The translations under genes were made by a program, and so were the position numbers. A stretch of DNA of 5,435 bases, taken from positions 1-5,435 of the forward strand of contig JAFANO010000310.1 of NCBI GenBank assembly GCA_019232645.1. Reading direction: 5' to 3'. The number at the start of each line of letters is the position of its first letter. The first letter of the stretch is position 1. This document shows positions 1 to 5,158 of this stretch, piece after piece. Source of the stretch: Planctomycetaceae bacterium. Lineage in GTDB: Bacteria; Planctomycetota; Planctomycetia; Isosphaerales; Isosphaeraceae. The notes beneath the pieces were generated by a model, which saw nothing but the letters and a program-made list of their open reading frames with translations, was not told the origin of the DNA and did not search any database.

Positions 1-1
1 C

Positions 2-637
2 CGCGCCGCATTGAAGCGGCTGGCGGTGGACGCGGCCAAGCCCTTTGAGGAGATGTCGCCGGCCCAAAAGGAGATACGAAAGCGACTCCGCGCCCGTGCG
101 AAGCAGGCGGGCGACCGCCGCCGGCCGGACGGGGCCCAGGAGATCGACCGGCTGACCGAGGAACTGGCCTACGAATACTGGCACCGGATGCTCTTCGCCC
201 GGTTCCTGGCCGAGAACCACCTGCTGATGCACCCCAACGGCGTGCCGGTCAGCCTCGCCGAGTGCGAGGAGTTGGCCGAGCACGAGGGGGCGCCCAACGG
301 CTACGTCCTGGCGGCCCGCTACGCCAGCCGGATGCTCCCGGAAATCTTCCGCACCGACGACGTGTTGCTGAAGATCGAATTCCCGGTCAACGACCGCCTG
401 CCGTTGGAGAAGTCGCTTGCCAGCCTGCCCGCTGCCACATTCATCGGCGACGACAGCCTCGGGTGGGTCTACCAGTTCTGGCAGGCCAAGAAGAAGGACG
501 AAGTGTACATGAGTGGCGCCAAGATCGACGGCCGCTCACTGCCGGCCGTCACGCAACTCTTCACCGAGCCCTACATGGTGCAATTCCTGCTGCACAACAC
601 CATCGGGGCCAGGGTTTACGCACGAAGAAAACCCTAG
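2..637 (+). pseudogene. N-terminal fragment of a large Eco57I/PglX-like DNA adenine methyltransferase
   Basis: The frame is open to the left edge, so the true start may lie upstream; the first usable start in view is TTG at 11. The product carries the N-terminal signature of large type IIG or BREX PglX-like N6-adenine methyltransferases. These are LAYEYWHRMLFARFLAENHLL near residues 52-72, LGWVYQFWQAKKKDEV near 150-165 and VTQLFTEPYMVQFLLHNTIGA near 180-200. Relatives continue with WW and then the SAM-binding motif I and the NPPY catalytic motif. Here the homology ends at Ala (codon 608-610) and eight unrelated residues lead to TAG at 635-637, all encoded by the AT-rich insert. The family is usually about 1000 residues or more, so the fragment lacks the catalytic core and should be inactive. 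The family call is firm; the choice between a BREX PglX and a solitary restriction-modification enzyme is not, because no partner genes are in view. Confidence 0.75.
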
Positions 638-817
638 GTTTTACGCTATTCCAATAATCTGAATTATTTTATAATAATAGTTTGATATTTTGATTTATAT
701 CATATTGAGTTACGATATTCAAAAAATCGCCGGGTTTTTCCGGGTATTGATCAAAATCACTCTCAAGAGCGGGTTTTTCTATTTTGTCCATCTTCTCTAT
801 TTTGATGCGTAGACCCT
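611..817. mobile_element. AT-rich MITE-like element or deleted insertion sequence with terminal inverted repeats
   Basis: The ends are AGGGTTTACGC (611-621) and GCGTAGACCCT (807-817), inverted repeats matching at 10 of 11 positions. A third copy, AGGTTTTACGC, lies at 636-646 in the same orientation as the left end, 25 bp inward. Just outside are GGGGCC (605-610) and GGGGTC (818-823), which could be a decayed 6-bp target duplication. Base composition is about 29% GC over 641-810 by hand count, against a clearly GC-rich surrounding. No ORF of useful size is present, so it could move only with a transposase supplied in trans, or it is what remains of a deleted insertion sequence. Short internal repeats are also visible: CGGGTTTTTC at 731-740 and 770-779, TCTATTTTG at 778-786 and 796-804, and TATTTTGAT at 686-694 and 798-806. 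I cannot assign an insertion-sequence family. Confidence 0.6.
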
Positions 818-821
818 GGGG

Positions 822-1262
822 TCAGCCTCCCGAGGCGAGCCGCTCGCGCTGACGCACTTTCCAGCGTCGGATCACCAGGAGATACCGGCTGGGTCGTTCG
901 ACGACGACGTCCAGCCGACCCCCGTAGGCGTTGCCGGAGTGCCCATCGAGGGGGAGATCATCGCCCTCCGCGAACTGCAGGCCCCCGATGCGACAGCCCC
1001 GGCGCCCGCCGGGGATCACGACGAGGTCCCGGCAGCCGACGATGCAGACCTTGTTGAGTTGGCGAGCGACGACGGCCGCGTGGGAGGTCCGGCCCCCGCG
1101 GGCGGTCAGGACGCCGGCCGAGGCGACCAGCCCGGCGAGATCGGCGGTCGTGAGATCCGTCCGCACCAGGATTCGGAGTGCGGCCGTGAGACGCGTCGGT
1201 GGACACCGTCCATTTCGCAAGTCCTTCGCCAGATGCTGAGGTCGTAAGTCCTTTCGCAACAA
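822..1262 (-). pseudogene. Remnant of a PPDK-like enzyme: PEP-utilising phosphohistidine (swivelling) domain only
   Basis: From about residue 28 the translation matches the central mobile domain of pyruvate phosphate dikinase and PEP synthase (PEP-utilisers domain). It shows ILVRTDLTTADLAG (31-44), then VLTARGGRTSHAAVVAR (51-67) with the phosphorylatable His61, IVGC (74-77), and FAEGDDLPLDGHSGNAYGG (97-115) followed by VVVERP. In full enzymes this domain carries phosphate between the ATP-grasp domain and the PEP/pyruvate barrel. Neither partner domain is here. The C-terminus (about 23 residues after ERP) looks like a natural end. The N-terminus does not: the only start is TTG at 1262 inside a diverged direct repeat, with a TAA at 1284-1286 just upstream and no ribosome binding site. 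I read it as a 5'-truncated gene whose active-site His survives. A free-standing carrier domain is possible but less likely. Confidence 0.6.
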
Positions 1263-1686
1263 CGGTTGAAATCGGAGAGGAACTTATGAGACGGGCATAC
1301 TTGCGGTCGGCGGGAGGCTCGGTCGCGTCGGTCAGGGGCGGGGCCCCGCCGCCGTCGCGCGGGGGGGACTCGCGGCCTCGACGCTGCGGGGCCGCCGCCC
1401 GCCGGGGCGGCTTCGCGCCCGGGTCCCCGGACCGGACGAGCAGCTCGCGGACCCGGCGCAGCTCGGCGTCGTCCAACTCCCCCTCCGCGTGCGCCTGCTC
1501 GAGCCCCGAGAGCACGTCGGCCGCGGTCACCGGTCTCTCGTCCTCGGTGACCTCGCGCCTGAGCAAGAAGATCCACGGCACGCCCACCACGATGGTGATC
1601 ACCATCAGGGCCAGGGAGAGCACGAGTTGCCAGTGCCCGCGCAGCCAGATCACCGCATCCGGTCCGATCGCCGCCACATGGGTCAT
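958..1686 (-). CDS. Small single-pass membrane protein, C-terminus possibly chimeric
   Basis: The first 85 or so residues look like real protein. A short N-terminus is followed by one membrane span (about residues 20-42, LVLSLALMVITIVVGVPWIFLL), a basic RR, and then an amphipathic acidic helix pair, VTAADVLSGLEQAHAEGELDDAELRRVRELLVR (53-85). The helices resemble the short C-terminal helices found after membrane anchors in many small bacterial proteins (SHOCT-like; inference). A Pro/Arg-rich tail follows. After about residue 143 the frame crosses the direct repeats at 1214-1258 and then reads the dikinase-domain remnant out of frame down to TGA at 958-960, so the last 100 residues are probably not native. 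The ATG at 1686 has GGGAG 2 bases upstream; an in-frame ATG about 20 codons earlier is an alternative. Function is unknown. It is divergent from the secreted-protein gene at 1970. Confidence 0.45.
   Translation of the reverse strand: MTHVAAIGPDAVIWLRGHWQLVLSLALMVITIVVGVPWIFLLRREVTEDERPVTAADVLSGLEQAHAEGELDDAELRRVRELLVRSGDPGAKPPRRAAAPQRRGRESPPRDGGGAPPLTDATEPPADRKYARLISSSPISTVVAKGLTTSASGEGLAKWTVSTDASHGRTPNPGADGSHDRRSRRAGRLGRRPDRPRGPDLPRGRRRSPTQQGLHRRLPGPRRDPRRAPGLSHRGPAVRGGR
1214..1258. repeat. Diverged direct repeat, two units about 28 bp apart
   Basis: Unit one, TCGCAAGTCCTTCGC (1215-1229), and unit two, TCGTAAGTCCTTTCGC (1242-1257), differ by one substitution and one inserted T. They sit exactly where the dikinase-domain homology starts to fade and where the membrane-protein frame continues without a stop. 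This placement suggests a recombination or decay junction. Whether the motif recurs elsewhere in the genome cannot be told from here. Confidence 0.5.
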
Positions 1687-1827
1687 CGCTCCCGAAGGTG
1701 TCGTCGTCGACCTCGAGATCTCCAAGGGCGTTGTTCTCGGCCGTCGCATCGTCGCCGTCAATCCTCCCGGGATCGGCGTAACATCTTCAAGAGGTTGCCG
1801 AAGGCCACTTCGGGACGTCGCCGCGAC

Positions 1828-1855
1828 TTGCCTCGCACTTCGGGGATTGTATATT
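1828..1855 (+). promoter_or_regulatory. Putative sigma-70-type promoter for the secreted protein
   Basis: The elements are TTGCCT (1828-1833), a 16-bp spacer and TATATT (1850-1855). This is the only AT-rich spot in an otherwise GC-rich intergenic region, and it points at the gene starting at 1970, leaving a leader of about 105-110 bases. It is a consensus match by eye only. Confidence 0.45.
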
Positions 1856-1953
1856 ATTTCGCTTGGCGGACACAAAGGCCCGTCGGGCCGATTCGCCCGG
1901 GCTTTTCGCCGTTCGGCCCCGGAGGCTGTCGTCCTCTCGCGCGGGCCGCTGAC

Positions 1954-1960
1954 AGGAGGG
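1954..1960 (+). promoter_or_regulatory. Strong ribosome binding site fixing the start at 1970
   Basis: AGGAGGG ends 9 bases before the ATG at 1970-1972. The open frame runs back to 1199, but this site together with the signal peptide that begins at 1970 fixes the start here. Confidence 0.8.
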
Positions 1961-1969
1961 TGGTGGACC

Positions 1970-2584
1970 ATGCGACGTCCCCGATTCACTCTGGCGGCCG
2001 GGCTGGTGGGTTTGCTGTTCGTGACGGCGGTTCGGGCGCACGCGCAAGTCGCTGGCGCGACGACCACAGTCCCTAGCACGGGGATCACGGGAGTAGGAGT
2101 GGATCCCTTCGCCCTCTATTACGGGTATTATCTGCCGCACCAGGCGGCGATCGCCGCGCAGCCGACCCCGCTCGACACGATCAATGCGGCCACGGCGGCT
2201 CGGCAGTACTACGCGGCGACCAACCGTTCCGCGCTCTACGATCCGGTCTCTCCCTATGGCGCCGACGAGGAGCTCGACCCCCTAGCCCCCTACGGGGCCC
2301 AGCGTGGCCGACAGGGAGCACGCCCGGTCACGCCCGGTTTCACGACCAACATCCGGGGGACAGGTCCGGCCCTTTATTACAACCGCCCGGCGCAGTACTA
2401 CAACCGGTCGCCGCTCGGCGCCAGCGCCAGCCTCAGGACCGGCCGCGGGCCCAATCGGAATCTCGCTACCGGGCGTGCCGCAGGAAGCGGGATTTATAGA
2501 GGCTACACAGGCGGGGGTATGTATGGGGGCATGGGTATGCCCGGTGGCATGGGCATGCCCGGTGGCATGGGCATGCCCGGTTAG
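1970..2584 (+). CDS. Secreted Tyr/Gly/Met-rich small protein with C-terminal GMGMPG repeats
   Basis: The 204-residue product begins with a classic Sec signal peptide: basic MRRPR, a hydrophobic core LAAGLVGLLFVTAV, and a likely cleavage after AHA near residue 25. The mature part is low in complexity and rich in Tyr, Ala, Pro and Gly. Paired tyrosines recur (LYYGYY, QYYAA, LYYNR, QYYNR), and NR follows two of them. The C-terminus turns into Gly/Met: GGGMYGG, then GMGMPG three times. No enzyme motif or cysteine pair is visible, so I expect an exported structural or surface-associated protein, not an enzyme. Proteins of this style are common among lineage-specific planctomycete secreted proteins, and I do not recognise a named family. 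It has its own putative promoter and ribosome binding site and appears monocistronic. Confidence 0.75.
   Translation: MRRPRFTLAAGLVGLLFVTAVRAHAQVAGATTTVPSTGITGVGVDPFALYYGYYLPHQAAIAAQPTPLDTINAATAARQYYAATNRSALYDPVSPYGADEELDPLAPYGAQRGRQGARPVTPGFTTNIRGTGPALYYNRPAQYYNRSPLGASASLRTGRGPNRNLATGRAAGSGIYRGYTGGGMYGGMGMPGGMGMPGGMGMPG
2528..2581 (+). repeat. Three tandem 18-bp units encoding GMGMPG
   Basis: The units are 2528-2545, 2546-2563 and 2564-2581, with consensus GGCATGGGCATGCCCGGT. The first differs by one base (GGTATG). Units two and three each contain the perfect 10-bp palindrome GGGCATGCCC. The array ends directly at the TAG stop (2582-2584), so copy number can change without shifting the frame. 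Confidence 0.9.
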
Positions 2585-2638
2585 CGTTGATCCGGGCCGA
2601 GGATGTGGCTCGCCCGGAAACCGAGTACCCGAGGCGAG

Positions 2639-2659
2639 ACCCCGGTCCCCGGCCGGGGT
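2639..2659 (+). terminator. Possible terminator hairpin after the secreted-protein gene
   Basis: ACCCCGG (2639-2645) pairs perfectly with CCGGGGT (2653-2659) across a 7-base loop, 55 bases after the stop. Only a short TTT (2659-2661) follows, so this is a weak candidate for intrinsic termination. Confidence 0.35.
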
Positions 2660-2726
2660 TTGACCTTTGAGGAGGGTGCCAAGGAGATCGCGGCCGAGGA
2701 CTTAAGACCCTTAAAGGAGGCGAGCC

Positions 2727-2795
2727 GGGGAGATCGGGGTGGGTCGAGATTTGCCAGGGTCGGCGAGGTCGGGCGGTGGGGAGCGTGGGGATGGG
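2727..2795 (+). other. G-rich tract with potential G-quadruplex
   Basis: The segment 2771-2795 holds four G-runs (GGG, GGGG, GGGG, GGG) with loops of 4, 5 and 2 bases, fitting the standard G3+N1-7 pattern. More runs lie just upstream at 2727-2730, 2736-2739, 2741-2743 and 2757-2759. It is on the coding strand, about 210 bases before ribD. GC-rich genomes produce such motifs often, so a role is unproven. Confidence 0.45.
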
Positions 2796-3006
2796 ATGGT
2801 GAAAATCGCCCTTTTCCCACGATGATCGGTTCCCTCTGCTCCTGTGGCACGCCGCCGAAAAAGCCGAAAAAAACTGCCTGTTGGGGCACCGTGCAACGGG
2901 ATCGGAGGGATCGGAAACCGTACCGGGAAAGGGCCTTTTCATCAGCCCGGCTTGGGGGTGGTGGGACCTGACCGGATCGGGCCTCGTCCTGACGGGGATT
3001 CGCGAC

Positions 3007-4125
3007 GTGACCGATCTCGACTCGTTCTGGATGCGCCGGGCGCTGGCCGAGGCCGGGCGCGGCCTTGGGCACGTCGAGCCGAACCCGATGGTCGGGGCGG
3101 TGGTGGTCCGCGACGGCCGGCTCGTCGGGATCGGGCACCACGCGCGGTTCGGCGGCCCGCACGCCGAGGTCGAGGCGCTGGCCGTCGCGGGCGACTCGGC
3201 GCGGGGGGCGACGCTCTACGTGACGCTCGAGCCCTGCTGCCACTTCGGCAAGACGCCCCCGTGTACCGACGCGGTCCTGGCCGCGGGGATCGCGCGCGTC
3301 GTCGTGGCGATGCGCGATCCGTTCCCCCGGGTGGCCGGCGGCGGCCTGGCCCGGCTCCGCGCGGCGGGGCTGGAGGTCGAGCTCGGGCCGGTGGCGGAGG
3401 CCGACGCGGCCCGGAGGCTCAACGCCCCGTACTTGAAGCGGCTGGCGACCGGCCTGCCCTACGTCACCGCGAAGTGGGCGATGACCCTCGACGGCAAGAC
3501 CGCCACGGCCTCGGGCGACAGCCGATGGATCTCCGGCCCCCGCTCCCGGGCCCTGGTGCACGAGGTCCGCGGCCGGATGGACGCGATCCTCGTGGGGATC
3601 GGGACGGCGCTGGCCGACGACCCCGACCTGACGGCGCGGCCTCCCGGCCCCCGCCGGGCCGCCCGGATCGTGCTCGACAGCGCGGCCCGGCTCCCGGTGA
3701 CGAGCCGGCTCGCGCGGTCGGCGCGCGAGGTCTCCGTCTGGGTGGCCGTCACCGACCGTGCCCTCGCCGACCGCCGTGATTCCCTGACCGCGCTCGGGTG
3801 CGAGGTCTTGGCGTTCGCCGGGGAGGGGCCGGTCCCGATCCCCGACCTCCTCGGCGAGCTCGGCCGGAGGGGCGTGACGAACCTGCTCGTCGAAGGGGGG
3901 GGCCGCGTCCTGGGGGCCTTCCTCGACGCCGGCCAGGTCGACGCGGTTGACGTCTACATCGCCCCCCGGATCGAGGGCGGCGCCCCCGCCTTCACCCCCG
4001 CGCAGGGCCGGGGGCATCCCCTCATGGCCGAGGCGCTTCGCCTCGAGCGGCACGAGGTGAGCGTCATCGATGGCGACCTCCGCATCCGGGGCACGCTGCC
4101 CCCCTCCTGGCGGGCCGCCGAGTGA
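3007..4125 (+). CDS. ribD: Bifunctional riboflavin biosynthesis protein RibD (deaminase/reductase)
   Basis: RibD carries out two cytosolic steps of riboflavin synthesis: deamination of the 2,5-diaminopyrimidinone nucleotide made from GTP, then NADPH-dependent reduction of its ribosyl group. The 372-residue length is normal. The N-terminal cytidine-deaminase-like domain (about 1-145) shows the zinc and catalytic residues in HAE (His52, Glu54) and EPCCHFGKTPPC (Cys77, Cys86), plus PNPMVGAVVV at 25-34. The reductase domain (about 150-367) shows YVTAKWAMTLDGKTA (152-166), SRWISG, ADDPDLT (203-209) and NLLVEGGG (292-299). I chose GTG at 3007 because it places MRRAL at the usual distance from the N-terminus; a GGGG lies 9 bases upstream, and ATG at 3031 is the alternative. 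One oddity: the usual DPNP of the deaminase domain reads DPFP (104-107). The rex frame overlaps its stop by GTGA. The function is secure. Confidence 0.93.
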   Translation: MTDLDSFWMRRALAEAGRGLGHVEPNPMVGAVVVRDGRLVGIGHHARFGGPHAEVEALAVAGDSARGATLYVTLEPCCHFGKTPPCTDAVLAAGIARVVVAMRDPFPRVAGGGLARLRAAGLEVELGPVAEADAARRLNAPYLKRLATGLPYVTAKWAMTLDGKTATASGDSRWISGPRSRALVHEVRGRMDAILVGIGTALADDPDLTARPPGPRRAARIVLDSAARLPVTSRLARSAREVSVWVAVTDRALADRRDSLTALGCEVLAFAGEGPVPIPDLLGELGRRGVTNLLVEGGGRVLGAFLDAGQVDAVDVYIAPRIEGGAPAFTPAQGRGHPLMAEALRLERHEVSVIDGDLRIRGTLPPSWRAAE

Positions 4126-4127
4126 TC

Positions 4128-4156
4128 TTGACCCGTCCCGGGCCGGGGCGTACAGT
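4128..4156 (+). promoter_or_regulatory. Putative sigma-70-type promoter for rex
   Basis: TTGACC (4128-4133), a 17-bp spacer and TACAGT (4151-4156) are close to consensus and begin 3 bp after the ribD stop. Transcription would start near 4163, 13 bases before the ATG at 4176. No inverted repeat resembling a Rex operator (TTGTGAA-N4-TTCACAA type) overlaps it, so autoregulation is not evident. Confidence 0.6.
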
Positions 4157-4175
4157 CGATGTCAGGCGCAACGGC

Positions 4176-4925
4176 ATGGATTTTGCGTTTCTCGACCCGG
4201 GAGCCTCCGACCTCGTGAGGGAGCCGCGACGCGAGCCTTCGTCGGACAACCGGCTGGCCCCCAAGGCCGTGGTGGGCCGGGTCAGCCTCTACCTCCGACA
4301 GCTCGAGGCCTTCCAGCGCCAGGGAAAGACGACGGTCTCGAGCAGCCTGCTCGGCGAGGCGCTGGCCATCAACAACGCGCAAGTCCGCAAGGACCTGGCC
4401 TTCTTCGGCCAGTTCGGCTATCCCGGCATCGGCTACCGGATCGAGGAGTTGATCGCCGCGCTGCGGCATATCCTGGGGATCGACCGCGACTGGCCCCTGG
4501 CGATGGTCGGCCTGGGCAACCTCGGCCGGGCCCTCTTGAAGTACCGCGGGTTCCGGAGCCGAGGCTTCCACATCGCCGCGCTGTTCGACAATGATCCCGC
4601 GAAGATCGGCGAGGACCACGACGGGCTGATCGTCGAGCCGATCGAGGCGATGCCGCGGGTCGTGGCCGCGCGGCACGTCAGCCTGGCGATCCTGAGCGTC
4701 CCGGCCGAGGCGGCGCAGCGGGTGGCCGACCAGATGGTCGCCTGCGGCATCCTCGGGATCCTGAACTTCGCCCCGGTCCCCCTGAGCGTCCCCCCCGCCG
4801 TCAACGTCGTGGCCGTCGACCTCAGCGTCCAGCTCGAACATCTGGCCTACAAGGTCCAGAACACCCAGGGGGGCATTTCCTTCGCCGGCTCGACTTTGCG
4901 ATCGCATCGCGATTCGCTAGAATAA
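4176..4925 (+). CDS. rex: Redox-sensing transcriptional repressor Rex
   Basis: Rex is a dimeric repressor that binds DNA when NAD+ is abundant and lets go when NADH rises, adjusting fermentation and respiration genes. With ATG at 4176 as residue 1, the 249-residue product has a winged-helix DNA-binding domain (about 30-85; PKAVVGRVSLYLRQL, then NNAQVRKDLAFFGQFG with the recognition helix). A Rossmann domain follows, with GLGNLG at 112-117, FDND at 137-140 at the end of a strand where the NAD ribose is bound, SVPAEAAQ (174-181) and NFAP (197-200). A C-terminal helix for the domain-swapped dimer follows. Typical Rex proteins are 205-230 residues, so there is an extra N-terminus of about 25. GTG at 4122, overlapping the ribD stop, is in frame and would add 18 residues; I prefer 4176 because the promoter lies between the two. 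The family call is very secure, the start less so. Confidence 0.93.
   Translation: MDFAFLDPGASDLVREPRREPSSDNRLAPKAVVGRVSLYLRQLEAFQRQGKTTVSSSLLGEALAINNAQVRKDLAFFGQFGYPGIGYRIEELIAALRHILGIDRDWPLAMVGLGNLGRALLKYRGFRSRGFHIAALFDNDPAKIGEDHDGLIVEPIEAMPRVVAARHVSLAILSVPAEAAQRVADQMVACGILGILNFAPVPLSVPPAVNVVAVDLSVQLEHLAYKVQNTQGGISFAGSTLRSHRDSLE
4896..4923 (+). promoter_or_regulatory. Putative tRNA promoter inside the 3' end of rex
   Basis: TTGCGA (4896-4901), a 16-bp spacer and TAGAAT (4918-4923) match consensus well. The -10 touches the rex stop codon (TAA, 4923-4925). The tRNA begins 16 bases after the -10, a usual distance for a short leader. The -35 overlaps the palindrome TGCGATCGCA (4897-4906). Confidence 0.55.
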
Positions 4926-4939
4926 TCGAGGAATCTCGT

Positions 4940-5010
4940 TACCCGGTGGTGAAACGGTATCACAACAGGTTTTGGTCCTGTTTTTCCAGGTTCGAATCCT
5001 GGCCGGGTAG
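4940..5010 (+). tRNA. tRNA-Gln, anticodon TTG
   Basis: The 71-base cloverleaf folds fully by eye. The acceptor TACCCGG (4940-4946) pairs with CCGGGTA (5003-5009), with discriminator G at 5010 as expected for glutamine. The D stem is GTGA/TCAC (4949-4952, 4960-4963). The anticodon stem ACAGG/CCTGT (4965-4969, 4977-4981) has loop TTTTGGT and anticodon TTG at 4972-4974. The T arm is CCAGG-TTCGAAT-CCTGG (4986-5002). CCA is not encoded. The D loop is short at 7 bases. The gene lies 14 bases after rex on the same strand. Confidence 0.95.
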
Positions 5011-5043
5011 CTTGCCCCTGAGGCCCGCTCCGAACCGAGTGAT

Positions 5044-5141
5044 ACGGATTCCAGGAACTTCGTGCGCTCTGTTCGGGTCTCAAATTTGAGATTTCAGATT
5101 TCCAATCAGCAGACTGAGCACACGAAATCCCTGGAATCCGT
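5044..5141. repeat. Long imperfect inverted repeat (26-bp arms, 46-bp centre) downstream of the tRNA
   Basis: The arms at 5044-5069 and 5116-5141 are complementary at 23 of 26 positions, including an uninterrupted 12-bp ACGGATTCCAGG. The centre contains the perfect 14-bp palindrome TCTCAAATTTGAGA (5078-5091) and a tandem AGATTTC pair (5089-5102). All three arm mismatches are A/C on the plus strand and would be G-U pairs in a minus-strand transcript. It has no coding capacity. It could be a small palindromic mobile repeat, a structured RNA or a bidirectional terminator between the tRNA and the convergent gene. Confidence 0.65.
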
Positions 5142-5158
5142 GTGAGAGATCCGTGGAA

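Larger units (their letters stand above)
1687..1969. other. Divergent intergenic region, 283 bp
   Basis: This stretch separates the minus-strand membrane-protein gene from the plus-strand secreted-protein gene. It contains an AT-rich island around 1848-1860 that supplies the -10 of the promoter given separately, and a leader of about 110 bases before the 1970 start. A minus-strand frame across about 1680-1760 is rich in Asp and Glu (DGDDATAENN, LEVDDDTFGSDD), but it lacks an ATG, GTG or TTG start after its upstream stop. I do not call it a gene; it could be an upstream, frameshifted part of the membrane-protein gene. Confidence 0.5.
2585..3006. other. 422-bp intergenic region without a convincing gene
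   Basis: Between the secreted protein and ribD there is a possible terminator (2639-2659), a G-rich tract (2727-2795), a tandem GCCGAAAAA repeat (2854-2862, 2863-2871) and an AAAGGAGG sequence near 2713-2720 that has no start codon at a suitable distance. Open frames on both strands here give Arg/Pro/Gly-rich compositions with no recognisable motif. No FMN riboswitch core is visible upstream of ribD. Confidence 0.6.

Noticed and set aside
670..675. Perfect TATAAT inside the AT-rich element as a promoter
   Set aside because: No TTGACA-like box lies at 16-18 bp upstream, and AT-rich DNA gives such hexamers by chance.
1106..1576. 156-residue minus-strand frame
   Set aside because: It is Arg/Gly/Ala-rich and overlaps the better-supported membrane-protein frame, which has a clear membrane span and helices.
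1199..1969. Upstream extension of the secreted protein's open frame
   Set aside because: The signal peptide and a strong ribosome binding site fix the start at 1970. The extension lies opposite the membrane-protein gene and is Ser/Arg/Pro-rich without motifs.
2854..2873. Minus-strand T-tract as an intrinsic terminator
   Set aside because: There is a T-run on the minus strand, but no stable stem before it and no minus-strand gene upstream that would need it.
2603..2971. 122-residue plus-strand frame between the secreted protein and ribD
   Set aside because: It has no ribosome binding site at the start, a random-looking composition, and passes through the hairpin and G-rich tract.
2850..3006. 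FMN riboswitch upstream of ribD
   Set aside because: I looked for the conserved AGGGGGCAGGGTGAAATTCCC-type core and the ACCGGCGGT segment and found neither.
2581..4053. 490-residue minus-strand open frame opposite ribD
   Set aside because: It is rich in Arg, Pro, Gly and Asp with no motif, and it lies opposite a certain ribD. This is the usual antisense artefact of high-GC codon use.
4126..4175. Rex operator in front of rex
   Set aside because: No TTGTGAA/TTCACAA-type inverted repeat is present; the similar-looking GGTGAAAC...TCACAA near 4948-4965 is part of the tRNA D arm.
3954..4907. 317-residue minus-strand open frame opposite rex
   Set aside because: It has low-information composition and is opposite a certain Rex protein, so I treat it as a shadow.
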